Origin: Paulinella micropora
Lineage: Eukaryota > Cercozoa > Imbricatea > Euglyphida > Paulinellidae
Direction: 5' to 3'
DNA length: 29,386 nt
NCBI GenBank assembly: GCA_019918135.1
Contig: WBZZ01002698.1
Location: 1-29,386 of the forward strand
Position numbers and translations under genes: made by a program. Below the pieces are notes generated by a model. That model was not told the DNA's origin, ran no database searches, and saw only the letters and a program-made list of their open reading frames with translations. Positions 7,964 to 15,629 of the stretch are shown one piece after another. Within the stretch, counting starts at the first letter, position 1, and each line of letters opens with the position of its first letter.

Positions 7964-8794
7964 TCAACAACCGAATTTTGACAGCAGCATCTCCCAGTCC
8001 GCCCCGTTCAAATCCACCTTGTCCCTGGTGTCAGGATTGCCCACCTGCATGTGCAAGTACTTCGTCAGCGTCGGAAACACCACGTACTGGTCGTGCCGGT
8101 CCTGTGCCGACGACTGGTAGCCACCCGACGAGGCCAGGAAAGGAATGATCAGGCTGCCCGACTGCACTTTCGTGCCGCGCGAGACCACGCCCGTCAGCGA
8201 CACTTCCTCGTAGTTGCCGCCCGTCGAGTACGCCAGACTTGAGCATTCCTTGATCTTGATGCCTAGCGAAGTCGGCAGGCCTAACGCCACTACCTGTGGC
8301 AAGACGGTGGCCTGTCCCGGCGTCAGCACACGGAGCTCGTTCTGGGCCGAAGTCGGGACGCCCAGCACCGCGTGCGCGCTGTCCTCGCCCTTCCCGGTGT
8401 AGATCTTGAACTGCGCGCCCGCACTCAGCGTGAACTGCAGCTTGAGCTTGGTGTCGAGATAAACCACTCCGATCGACTGCCCTACTTGCACAAAGCCCTC
8501 GTTGATTAAAAGCGACTGCAGCGTATCGGCCAACGTCTCGCCAGTGTAATTTTGCGAGGGGATCGTGATAGTCACGTCGCCCGTATCAGTGGAGTTTAAG
8601 TAGAGCTTGTTGTTCTTGGAGTTGATGTTGTACGTCGCGTTCGGGATCGTGGCCCAGATTAACTTGTATTTCCCTTGGATCGCTTCCGACAGCGACAGCC
8701 GGAACTCGGCCGAATCGCCCGCCCCTTGCACCCGGTCGCGGTCCTTGCTACGGACCAGGATGTTCATCTCCGAAATGTTGCGCAGGCCGCTCAT
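7964..8794 (-). CDS. Penton-like minor capsid protein
   Basis: The start at 8794 (MSGLRNISEM) gives 276 residues; a longer frame runs on into the divergent neighbour and was rejected. Residues 16-20 S-K-D-R-D, followed by a D-S-A-E-F-R-L-S-L strand and W-A-T-I-P-N-A-T-Y-N-I-N at 47-58, form an N-terminal signature that I know from penton/minor capsid proteins of polinton-like viruses and nucleocytoviruses. The remainder is beta-rich, as expected for a single jelly roll. It probably forms the capsid vertices. It is divergent from the lectin-like gene at 8853, whose product may attach to it. Confidence 0.75.
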   Translation of the reverse strand: MSGLRNISEMNILVRSKDRDRVQGAGDSAEFRLSLSEAIQGKYKLIWATIPNATYNINSKNNKLYLNSTDTGDVTITIPSQNYTGETLADTLQSLLINEGFVQVGQSIGVVYLDTKLKLQFTLSAGAQFKIYTGKGEDSAHAVLGVPTSAQNELRVLTPGQATVLPQVVALGLPTSLGIKIKECSSLAYSTGGNYEEVSLTGVVSRGTKVQSGSLIIPFLASSGGYQSSAQDRHDQYVVFPTLTKYLHMQVGNPDTRDKVDLNGADWEMLLSKFGC

Positions 8795-8852
8795 CTCTGG
8801 AAAAAAAATTAAATGTTGTCTCACAAGTCTAGTACAAGAGGAAAAAAAAACG
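8795..8852. promoter_or_regulatory. Shared promoter region of two virion genes
   Basis: Only 58 nt separate divergent starts. The spacer holds AAAAAAAATTAAATG next to the leftward start and GAGGAAAAAAAAACG next to the rightward start. The pairing suggests co-expression of the two structural genes. Confidence 0.4.
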
Positions 8853-10037
8853 ATGCTGACGCTCAGCGGCAACAAGCGCCTGCGTTTGGAGGATGTTGTC
8901 GAGACGAAACCGCTGCCTTCCATGGTCACTGCTTTTGGTGAACACAAAGTCGCGGAGTCTACCCCGCTAGTGCAGGAGACTTTCCCTTACACCGGCACCC
9001 TGAACCCGCGCAAGTTCGCGACCTCTGGCTCCGTGACCACCGCCGCAGGCCTGCTGTCGCTTAGCGGCGCCGCGCAGGCCGAGACGCTCGGTCGCTGCAA
9101 GTACCGCGCTGGACAAGGGCTCGTCTGCCGCTTCACGGCGCTGTTCCCTGCCACGCCCGACGTGGCTAATTCGGCCATGGCCGGGCTCGGCGACGACAAC
9201 AACGGCTTCTTCTATATCCAGGACCAGACTCGAACCAACAGGCTGCGGATCTTGCACCGCAACACGACCGTCGACACTTACATCGACCAGAAAGACTGGA
9301 ACCTGAACAATTGTCTGGGCGGCGACGACGTCATGGACCGCAAGGACTGGGCCAAGGGCAACATTTTTCAGATCCAGATGCAGTACCTAGGGTTTGGGGC
9401 CGTCTCGTTCTCGGTCGAGAGGCAGTCTGACGGGGTGCCTGTCCCGGTGCACCGAATCCAGTACGCGGGCGCCAACACGACGCCTTCGCTCTGCAACGCA
9501 TCGTTACCGTTCAGGCTTAAGACGACTGGTGCGGGAGGTCAGGTGCGCACCGCCAGCGTCGGCGTCCTGGTCGAAGGCCCCGTGAGGCAGCTGGGCCTTA
9601 GCTTCGCGCGCACGAACGTACAGACCATAGGCACGACCGAAAGTAACACGCTAGTGATCCGCAACAAGAGCTTAGTTGGCGCCCTCGCTAACAACGACCT
9701 GCTGTTCCCGACCTTGTTGACCGCTACGGCCGTCTCGGGCACCAAGCCCGTGATCCTACGAGTGCTCACACAAGCCACGTTCGGCAGCGCGCCTACCTAC
9801 GCGAGCCACGACGCTGCCGCCTCTAACACAGATTACTCCGCGTCCCTCGTCACGGTGTCTAGTGGCAACGCGGTGGCCGCGTGCGTCGTGTCGGCCACGG
9901 GCTCGGCCTCTGCCAGTCTCGACCTGAGCAGGCTTAACATCGCCGTCGGGCCAGGAGAAGTGCTATGTATCGCGGCCAGCACTACTTCCGGGTCGGCAGA
10001 CGTGCACCTGAGCTTAAGCTGGGCGGAAGATGTGTGA
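8853..10037 (+). CDS. Lectin/fibre-like virion protein
   Basis: The start at 8853 (MLTLSGNKRLRLED) gives 394 residues; an upstream in-frame ATG at 8607 would overlap the penton gene. Residues 85-190 contain G-L-G-D-D-N-N-G-F-F-Y-I-Q, R-I-L-H-R-N and W-A-K-G-N-I-F-Q-I-Q-M-Q-Y-L-G-F-G-A-V, a layout I associate with a concanavalin-like domain found in virion proteins of marine phages and algal viruses. The C-terminal ~190 residues are Ser/Thr/Ala-rich beta sequence. The basic N-terminus GNKRLRL is shared with the fibre at 2750 and could be a capsid anchor or nuclear signal. Role in attachment is inferred. Confidence 0.65.
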   Translation: MLTLSGNKRLRLEDVVETKPLPSMVTAFGEHKVAESTPLVQETFPYTGTLNPRKFATSGSVTTAAGLLSLSGAAQAETLGRCKYRAGQGLVCRFTALFPATPDVANSAMAGLGDDNNGFFYIQDQTRTNRLRILHRNTTVDTYIDQKDWNLNNCLGGDDVMDRKDWAKGNIFQIQMQYLGFGAVSFSVERQSDGVPVPVHRIQYAGANTTPSLCNASLPFRLKTTGAGGQVRTASVGVLVEGPVRQLGLSFARTNVQTIGTTESNTLVIRNKSLVGALANNDLLFPTLLTATAVSGTKPVILRVLTQATFGSAPTYASHDAAASNTDYSASLVTVSSGNAVAACVVSATGSASASLDLSRLNIAVGPGEVLCIAASTTSGSADVHLSLSWAEDV

Positions 10038-10085
10038 AAAAAAGAAAGTTCGTATTGTAATTAAAAACAAAAGAGAAGGAGAAGA

Positions 10086-10736
10086 ATGAAGATCGTGTCA
10101 ATCGACCCGGGGCTGAGAAATCTTGGGGTGGTTGTGCTCACAAAAGACAACAGCACCAACGCCGTCACAGTCACTTATGCCAGTGTGCTGAGCATAGCCA
10201 GACAGGATGACACTGACAGCTTCAAAACAAAATCGCTGTCAGCGTGCCTACATGCAATCGAGGAAGTGCACAACACCGATGTGTGCGTCGTGGAAGACCA
10301 AAACTTCGGGAGAGCAAATACCAATCCGGACAATCTGCTCATTCAAGCGGCGGCCGGCGCAACGATGCTGGCACTCGGTGCCAAGGAGTTACTCTATTAT
10401 GCCTCTAGTTTCAAGTTTTCGTGCTTCTTCTCGTTGACTCCAGTCATGTCCGGACGAGTTAAAGGGAAATACAAAGTTCAGTCTAAAGTATTGGCACAAA
10501 ACCTCGTGGAAAGTTTTGATGTACAAGGCAATACGAAGTGTCTCAGCGAAAGCGATCACCTTGCGGACGCATTCGGTTTAGCGTTCGCCGCGCTGGTCAG
10601 AGGGACCTCACGAGGGCCGGGCGACCAGCTGGCAGTGCGTCGCTCTGAGCCTGTGCCGATCCATGTGAATCTTTATTCGAAGCAGGAGCGGCAGGAGCCG
10701 TCTTCTCCTTCTGAGCATTCCATTGCTCGGAGATAA
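10086..10736 (+). CDS. RuvC-like Holliday junction resolvase (poxvirus A22 type)
   Basis: The 216-aa protein starts MKIVSIDPGLRNLGVV. The four acidic residues of the RNase H-fold resolvases are present: D7 (IDPG), E70 (CVVEDQ), D157 and D161 (SESDHLADAFGLA). Such enzymes cut four-way junctions and resolve replication concatemers before packaging. The catalytic core ends near residue 172, and the last ~45 residues (Ser/Pro/Arg-rich) overlap the antisense gene at 10597 and may be under little constraint or result from a lost stop. The upstream spacer contains GTAATTAAAAACAAAAG. Confidence in the family is high. Confidence 0.88.
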   Translation: MKIVSIDPGLRNLGVVVLTKDNSTNAVTVTYASVLSIARQDDTDSFKTKSLSACLHAIEEVHNTDVCVVEDQNFGRANTNPDNLLIQAAAGATMLALGAKELLYYASSFKFSCFFSLTPVMSGRVKGKYKVQSKVLAQNLVESFDVQGNTKCLSESDHLADAFGLAFAALVRGTSRGPGDQLAVRRSEPVPIHVNLYSKQERQEPSSPSEHSIARR

Positions 10737-10893
10737 CCTTCATCCTCATTTTGTGCTCAAGTGCGCGAATCTCGGGGTCCTGCATCTTTGACTTGAAGAA
10801 TTCGTTGTAGGCACTTGGTGCCCTGTGCTTCTTTTCCTTGACAGGGGCGGCAGCAGCAGTGGCTTGTCCACAAGTCGAGCAATTGGAAGACAT
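10597..10893 (-). CDS. HMG/YABBY-like small DNA-binding protein
   Basis: The start at 10893 (MSSNCSTCGQ) gives 98 residues. A Cys-x2-Cys pair sits at residues 5 and 8. Residues 24-60 begin R-A-P-S-A-Y-N-E-F-F-K-S-K-M and end V-I-S-E-Q-W-N, which matches the first two helices of HMG-box/YABBY domains (P-S-A-Y-N-x-F-x-K ... W). Similar short proteins occur in nucleocytovirus genomes, where a DNA-bending role is assumed. The C-terminal third is Ala/Pro-rich and lies antisense to the resolvase tail for 140 nt. An AATCTTG element lies 42 nt upstream. Confidence 0.6.
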   Translation of the reverse strand: MSSNCSTCGQATAAAAPVKEKKHRAPSAYNEFFKSKMQDPEIRALEHKMRMKVISEQWNAQKEKTAPAAPASNKDSHGSAQAQSDALPAGRPALVRSL

Positions 10894-10934
10894 TTCTGGT
10901 TTTGCCTTTGTCCTTTGGTTAGATAAGGGCAATA

Positions 10935-10941
10935 CAAGATT
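10935..10941 (-). promoter_or_regulatory. AATCTTG upstream element
   Basis: In gene direction TTAAAAAAATAATCTTGTAT, 42 nt before the HMG-like start. Same layout as at 7918, 15096 and 25977. Confidence 0.5.
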
Positions 10942-10947
10942 ATTTTT

Positions 10948-12123
10948 TTAATCAGTAAACTCGTTTAAAACTGTATTGATATCTGTCAGCGGCTTGTTTC
11001 GGATCTTTTCAAATTCATGCTCCCAGATAAAAAACAATCTAAACCCAGCCGGCATCGAGTCCTTGATAGAGGCGAGGCGCAGCATCGTTTCCTTGTACAG
11101 TACGCTGTTGAGCCGCTTGAGCGTGGGCGAACGCTCGTTGTGTTTCGGGTGCTCTGGCGGGTAGCCGTGCCACGCGTTGCCCATGAATTTGAACCCTGTG
11201 TTGCGCTCCTCGTCGTAGCCGTCAAGACGATACTTGCGCGGGCCAGGCACCTTGAACTCGCTGCCCGTTGTTTCCTCCTCGCCACGACAAAAATGCACGT
11301 GCTGTATGTCCCAGCCTTGCTCCTCGAGCCTGTCCCATGCCAAGCATGCGGCAACGGACGCACCCGCTCTCGGCCTGGGGATCAGTCCTCTTAAAAACGC
11401 ATGGCGCGAACAGAGTTGCCTTGTTTTACCACTCTCGTCCTTGAAACGTGCGTCAATCTTGTCGTCCTTGGGACAGTCGACACAAGGGTTCTGTATGGTG
11501 TGTGTGCCTCTTGCCTTGGCATGCTCGGCACATAATCTGTCGAGTCTGCCTTTTTCGTCCTTGTAAGCAGAGCCGCGCTTGTTGTTGGCAGGACAGTCAT
11601 CGCATGGATGCCGAACTTTGTGACTGCTTCTATACTTGGCGTGAGCTGCGCACAGCTTATTAGGATGTCCATGCTCGTCGTCGTAGTGTGCAGCCAGCTT
11701 TGCGCTTTTTGGACAGTCGATACAAGGGCCCCGTACTGCATGCGTGCCTTTTGCTTTTGCGTGCTTAGCGCACAGCCTGTTAGTATGGCCATTCTCGTCC
11801 TTGTAGTTTGGCTGAAGCTTAGCGCCTATAGGGCAATCAATGCACTGGTTCTTTATAGCATATGTGCCGGCTGCCCTGGCATGTGCCGCGCATTTGTTGA
11901 GACGGCATGCCTTGTCCTTGTAAGTAGCATTGCGTTTGTCGTTATCAGGACAGTCAGTGCAAGGATTTTGCACAGTGTATGTGCCTCTGGCCTTAGCGTG
12001 TACAGAACACAGCTTACACTTGGCACCCGTTTCGTCTTTGTAGTTGGCGGTTTTTTGGGCCTCGGCCGGGCAGTCGAGGCAGAGCGGTTTGGTCCTGGCC
12101 TTCTTATTGGGTGGTTCGCTCAT
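10948..12123 (-). CDS. Cysteine-repeat protein fused to a restriction-endonuclease-like domain
   Basis: The 391-aa protein begins MSEPPNKKARTK (possible nuclear signal). Residues 15-245 are six ~40-residue repeats starting at C15, C55, C94, C134, C174 and C214, each C-x2-C-x20-C-x2-H with Y-K-D-E-x-G and H-A-K-A-R-G-T, resembling but not identical to the EsV-1-7 cysteine repeats of brown algae and their viruses. Residues 265-390 look like a PD-(D/E)xK-type nuclease: Y-R-L-D-G-Y-D at 298-304, F-M-G-N-A-W-H-G-Y-P at 313-322, and F-F-I-W-E-H-E-F at 364-371. The usual acidic residue before the F-x-G-x-x-W-H-G motif is Lys312, so the metal site may be altered. It could be a zinc-guided nuclease or a DNA-binding relic. 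Confidence 0.7.
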   Translation of the reverse strand: MSEPPNKKARTKPLCLDCPAEAQKTANYKDETGAKCKLCSVHAKARGTYTVQNPCTDCPDNDKRNATYKDKACRLNKCAAHARAAGTYAIKNQCIDCPIGAKLQPNYKDENGHTNRLCAKHAKAKGTHAVRGPCIDCPKSAKLAAHYDDEHGHPNKLCAAHAKYRSSHKVRHPCDDCPANNKRGSAYKDEKGRLDRLCAEHAKARGTHTIQNPCVDCPKDDKIDARFKDESGKTRQLCSRHAFLRGLIPRPRAGASVAACLAWDRLEEQGWDIQHVHFCRGEEETTGSEFKVPGPRKYRLDGYDEERNTGFKFMGNAWHGYPPEHPKHNERSPTLKRLNSVLYKETMLRLASIKDSMPAGFRLFFIWEHEFEKIRNKPLTDINTVLNEFTD

Positions 12124-12130
12124 GTTTGTA

Positions 12131-12283
12131 TTATGGCCGTGTCACGGTCGCGACCGTTTCTTTTTTCAAGCCTTGATTTAAAAATCGAGATTTGAAATTA
12201 AAGAACTCTGCCGGACCGGGGATCACTTCAGACCACCCATTTTCATTAGCCGGTATTTTTTCGTCGAATTTTGACAGGTCCAT
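12131..12283 (-). CDS. Possible 50-aa small protein
   Basis: A short frame starts MDLSKFDEKIPANENGW and ends VTRP with a TAA, filling the gap between the MCP and the nuclease fusion. An AT-rich spacer (TTTTAGATTATTAAAGAAAG) precedes its ATG. The AATCTCG element that probably serves the nuclease gene lies inside it, which lowers confidence. No family recognised. Confidence 0.35.
   Translation of the reverse strand: MDLSKFDEKIPANENGWSEVIPGPAEFFNFKSRFLNQGLKKETVATVTRP
12186..12192 (-). promoter_or_regulatory. AATCTCG element (variant of AATCTTG)
   Basis: In gene direction TTTCAAATCTCGATTTTTAA, about 63 nt before the nuclease-fusion start. It closely resembles the block at 26857 (TTTCAAATCTTGAATTTTAA), differing at a few positions. 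Confidence 0.4.
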
Positions 12284-12315
12284 TTTCACTTTGCTTTCTT
12301 TAATAATCTAAAATT

Positions 12316-14070
12316 TTAAACCGAAGCCACCTCCAGGCTACCGTTTGCTTCGTGCAAGTACTTGAAGTACGCCGAATAGATCGTTACATCATACAGCCCC
12401 TCAATTACTCCGCGTCTGCCCGACACGATGGCGGTGCAATGGTACTGCTCGCTGACTTTCTCGGTCGCGGTCATGTCTACCACTTCGATCGACAGTCGCG
12501 TGAGATCTTCCGGGTCACAGATCAGCGGCTGGTCGTTGAGATCAGTGTACGTGACCACGACGTTTTGATCGTTAACAAAGTTCAGTTTGCTGTCGGCGGT
12601 CTTGAACGAGAGCTTGACACCCTTCTTGCGCAAGAACGAGCTGGCAGTTAGCGCCTTGTTAATGTTGGTCCACGCGGCTGTGCATTTGCCTGCGTAGCTG
12701 TTGGCACCGCTTCTCGTTGGTGTCTTCGTCAAGGACCGCGGTAAGCACACCGGCGCCGTCGTACTTGATGTACGGCCTAGTGGTGTTTGTGTTTACCCAG
12801 GAGCCCAGCGTGGGCACTGTGAACGTGGCGGTCGTCGCTACCGGCGCGAGGCCTGTGTTGATTACCAAGCGCTCGCGGTTGCCCACAAAGGTCTTGTAGC
12901 CGTCCATAATTCCGTCCAACATGGCCTTGGGGTCGTTGGTAAACGGGATCAGGTACACGCCGTTGGACTTCATGTAAGAGCTGCGCACTAGCTGGCCCAT
13001 CGTCTCCTCGCGGAAAAAGCGCTCGTCGATCGGGGTGCCTTTGCCCATCTGCGATCTGCCGTGCACATCTTCCAAGTCGATCGTGGTCGCATCACCCAGC
13101 GCGTCGTAGGTCATCAAGCGCCCCGTGGTGTCGTACGTGTACTGCGGATAGTAGGTCGTGGCGTCTCCGTACGCGGTCTGGTCGCGGATGAAGACAAACA
13201 GCGCGCCGGAGTGGTGTGCGAACTGATCCAGGTCGATCGCCAAGCGGCCGGATGCCTTGATTTGCTGGGCGTAGGCCGTGTACTGCACAAAGTCGATGTA
13301 TTTCTGCTCGGCGACCTTGCCCATCTTCTGCGGGTTCCTGCCCAGGCGCATCCCGTTTGGCAGCTGCGTGCAGCCCGTGATAAAGCGGATCTCGCCCAAG
13401 CTGGCGGTGCAAGGCACGGAGGGCGCGGACTGGCCGTTGACTGCCGACTGGGCTGCCACAAAGATCGAACCGCGCGGGTAGAACCTGATTTCAAGGTCGC
13501 CACGCAGCGTGCTCAGGTCCAAGTCCATGCCGTTCAGCCAGGTTTGAACAATGGGCAAGTAAAAGTACTGCTCGGCGTTGTTCTCCCACTGGCGGCCGCT
13601 GACTTTGCCCGTCTTGGGACACATGTTGACAACATGTCGGCGATCTGGTCAAGTGCTTCTTGCGGCAGCGTGTTGAGAACCAAGTGCATCATGTCGCCGT
13701 GATAGCGCGCGATTTCGGTGCCCGTCAGGCGGTAGAGGTACTCAATTCTTTCGAACCACATAGTGGTAGGCAAAACACGCGAGTCTGTCGGCTGGCTGCC
13801 GCCGGTCGTGAACGTGATCTTGAAGCGCAACGTCGCGTCATGGATCGCGCCGGCCTGGTTGTTTTCCAAGATAAAGCTAAAAAACGCGGTGTTGCTCAGC
13901 GCCGAGGTCGCGGCGGGGGGCCCCATGACCGTCTGAGTCCAGCAAGGGCGCCCATTGATCGCACGGGCGTGCTCGGGATCAATCAAGATCTCCTGGCCGT
14001 TGCGCGCACGCCTGCCGGTAGAGATTTTCTGCAGCTTCTGCGGAGGCACGACGACGGTGGCGGAAGACAT
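12316..14070 (-). CDS. MCP: Major capsid protein, double jelly-roll type, two frameshifts
   Basis: Three consecutive frames form one ~584-residue protein: 14070 to about 13635, about 13635 to 12708, and 12708 to 12316. At the first junction A-D-M-L-S continues as N-M-C-P-K-T-G; at the second D-E-D-T-N-E continues as S-G-A-N-S-Y. The N-terminal part contains F-F-S-F-I-L-E-N-N-Q-A, a L-R-F-K-I-T-F strand and M-W-F-E-R-I-E-Y-L, the W-F-E-R-I-E pattern known from polinton-like virus capsid proteins. The middle holds F-Y-P-R-G-S-I-F and Y-L-I-P-F-T-N-D, and the C-terminus ends in a beta strand-rich I-Y-S-A-Y-F-K-Y-L. Length and position at the head of the leftward virion block fit. Family assignment is by motif, not alignment. 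Confidence 0.82.
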
Positions 14071-14106
14071 CGTATACGATATATATTAAGGACAAAGAAG
14101 ATTTTT
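14071..14106 (-). promoter_or_regulatory. MCP upstream AT-rich element
   Basis: Between the MCP start and the stop of the next gene lies, in gene direction, AATAAAAAAATCTTCTTTGT then CCTTAATATATATCGTATAC. The first part resembles the AATCTTG block with one change (AATCTTC); the second is TATA-like and palindromic at GTATAC. Confidence 0.4.
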
Positions 14107-14499
14107 TTATTTTTTCATGATCATCACGGCCCCGATCGCCGCGGCGCCGACCGCCAGCGGCAGCGCCAGCCCCTTCAGGCTGCCCTCGACATTGCCGCCT
14201 AGATGTTGGGTGGTGTCCATCGCTTCTTTCGGGATGTTGGTCACCTTGTCGATCTGCTTGCCAAAAAAGTTGCCGATGCCCTTGATAGTATTGCCGAACT
14301 GTCGCAGGCCCTCGCGGGTCCGCTCCCTCCGTTCTTCCCTGTGCTCCTTCCTAGCAGCGGCCTTGACTGACTTGTTCGCTCGCCTGCCAGCCCGTCTTTG
14401 TTCTCGGTATCTATCGTGTCTTCTCTTGGCGGCCTCTTGCACCTGACGACCTATTTCTTGCTGTTCTGCGTAGCTCTGGTACGGCGAATTCTTGCCCAT
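14107..14499 (-). CDS. Basic protein with C-terminal membrane helix
   Basis: A 130-aa protein starting MGKNSPYQSYAEQQ. Residues 25-70 are very Arg/Lys-rich and helical (RRHDRYREQRRAGRRANK), followed by an amphipathic middle and a hydrophobic tail (ALPLAVGAAAIGAVMIMKK) that would span a membrane and leave two Lys outside. It lies just upstream of the MCP in the same direction. A DNA-contacting or inner-membrane virion protein is plausible. No family recognised. Confidence 0.65.
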   Translation of the reverse strand: MGKNSPYQSYAEQQEIGRQVQEAAKRRHDRYREQRRAGRRANKSVKAAARKEHREERRERTREGLRQFGNTIKGIGNFFGKQIDKVTNIPKEAMDTTQHLGGNVEGSLKGLALPLAVGAAAIGAVMIMKK

Positions 14500-14544
14500 C
14501 TTCTTGATTTAAACTTAGTGAGTCACGAAAATTAAATTTTTTAT

Positions 14545-14928
14545 TTAAAAGACAATGACTTGGCAGATGCGTTGCATGACTTGTGCAATTTGTCCCAGGA
14601 ACTGAGCGTCCTTGGCCAGACTTTGCTTGGCCAAAAATCTTTGCTGCAGCTGTTGCAGGGCGGGAGTCGGAGCACGAGTCTTGGCGGCCAGCTCAAACCA
14701 GATGCCGGCTTCGCTCTGGATGTACGCGGGCAGCTTGCCGTCCTTGTAGGCAGGCAAAAAGAACTTTTCAACGGTCGCAACTTGCTGCTCAAGACCTAAG
14801 TTCCACTGCATCCGCAGGTCCTTGCTCTCGCCTGCAGACAGCAGCCCCCAGTTGTCCAGCACAGTCTCCAGGTCCGCAAAGAGCTTCTGCAGCGCTTGGC
14901 GCTTGGTAAGGCCGCCGGAGGAGGTCAT
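14545..14928 (-). CDS. 127-aa helical protein of unknown function
   Basis: It begins MTSSGGLTKRQALQKLFADL and is helical throughout, with aromatic residues (NWGLLSAGE, MQWNLGLEQQ, GIWFELAAK) and a Gln-rich end (ALQQLQQRFLAKQ). There is no signal peptide or convincing membrane helix. It lies in the leftward virion block and its 5' part overlaps the end of the gene starting at 15073, so the two may be translationally or structurally linked. Unknown. Confidence 0.6.
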   Translation of the reverse strand: MTSSGGLTKRQALQKLFADLETVLDNWGLLSAGESKDLRMQWNLGLEQQVATVEKFFLPAYKDGKLPAYIQSEAGIWFELAAKTRAPTPALQQLQQRFLAKQSLAKDAQFLGQIAQVMQRICQVIVF

Positions 14929-15073
14929 CGAGCGTCACGTAATGTGTGGGCAGCGGCTTGTCGAGGTCGCACGAGATCTTTGGACGACGCAAGAGTCGTT
15001 TGCAGCAGGTGACCACGATGATAGCGGCTGTAACGATCAGAGCCCAGGCCAGCAGAGCTTCCGCAATTGGCAT
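14789..15073 (-). CDS. Small single-pass membrane protein
   Basis: The N-terminus is a strong membrane helix (EALLAWALIVTAAIIVVTCC) followed by basic residues (KRLLRRPK). After about residue 50 the frame runs inside the next gene for 140 nt and loses its natural look. A TGA lies one base out of frame just before the next gene's ATG at 14928, so a single-base indel would give a compact ~46-residue membrane protein. An AATCTTG element lies 23 nt upstream. Confidence 0.55.
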   Translation of the reverse strand: MPIAEALLAWALIVTAAIIVVTCCKRLLRRPKISCDLDKPLPTHYVTLDDLLRRPYQAPSAAEALCGPGDCAGQLGAAVCRREQGPADAVELRS

Positions 15074-15095
15074 TGTTCACTTTAGACTAGCTACA

Positions 15096-15102
15096 CAAGA
15101 TT
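15096..15102 (-). promoter_or_regulatory. AATCTTG upstream element
   Basis: In gene direction CAAAAAAAGAATCTTGTGTA, 23 nt before the small membrane protein start. Same A-rich block plus AATCTTG as at 7918, 10935 and 25977. Confidence 0.5.
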
Positions 15103-15113
15103 CTTTTTTTGTT

Positions 15114-15578
15114 TTAGAAGCGGTAGTGTCCTTGGCCCGCGGGGTTCAGGTAGCCTTCGTAGAAGTACTGACTAAAGACTTCCGAAAGTGCGCCGACTAA
15201 GAATAGCTGCTTCGCCGCGTCGCTGCTGTTGACCAGACCAAGCTGGCCGCGGCTCATGAGCCTGGGCAACATGGCAAACAGCAAGCCTCCCCCGGCCACG
15301 TGCACCGCGAGGGAAGGGTACGAGGCCAACCGCCCTTCTTTCGTGCGGTTCAATACGCGTGACTGGATTAAATCAATGGCCGTAGCGGTGAGGAAAGCAA
15401 TGACGGCGAGCCCCGTGCTCTTGCTGACTTGCATTCCGCTGAGGCCCGGGACGGCCGAAAAGCTGAAAGAGGCCGGGCCTTGGAACACGACCGGCGCGGC
15501 CGCATAGGCAAAAGCGGCAGCGGTGCCTGACCGGGCAAAGTTTTCAAGGGAAAACAAATCGCTTGCGACCTCGGACAT
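15114..15578 (-). CDS. Multi-pass membrane protein of the virion block
   Basis: The start at 15578 (MSEVASDLFSLENFARSG) gives 154 residues and sits right after a T-tract; an in-frame ATG 30 nt upstream is possible. Hydrophobic segments lie at about 20-38, 55-75, 92-110 and 118-138, with small residues (Gly/Ala/Ser) throughout. The end reads S-Q-Y-F-Y-E-G-Y-L-N-P. Probably an inner virion membrane or capsid-associated protein; no family recognised. Confidence 0.6.
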   Translation of the reverse strand: MSEVASDLFSLENFARSGTAAAFAYAAAPVVFQGPASFSFSAVPGLSGMQVSKSTGLAVIAFLTATAIDLIQSRVLNRTKEGRLASYPSLAVHVAGGGLLFAMLPRLMSRGQLGLVNSSDAAKQLFLVGALSEVFSQYFYEGYLNPAGQGHYRF

Positions 15579-15629
15579 TTTTTTCTGGGGGATGTTTAAT
15601 TGGCACACAACAAAATAATTTTTTTTTAT

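Noticed and set aside
11608..12195. A 195-aa Cys/Val-rich + strand frame
   Set aside because: It is the antisense shadow of the six cysteine repeats; its periodicity comes from the opposite strand.
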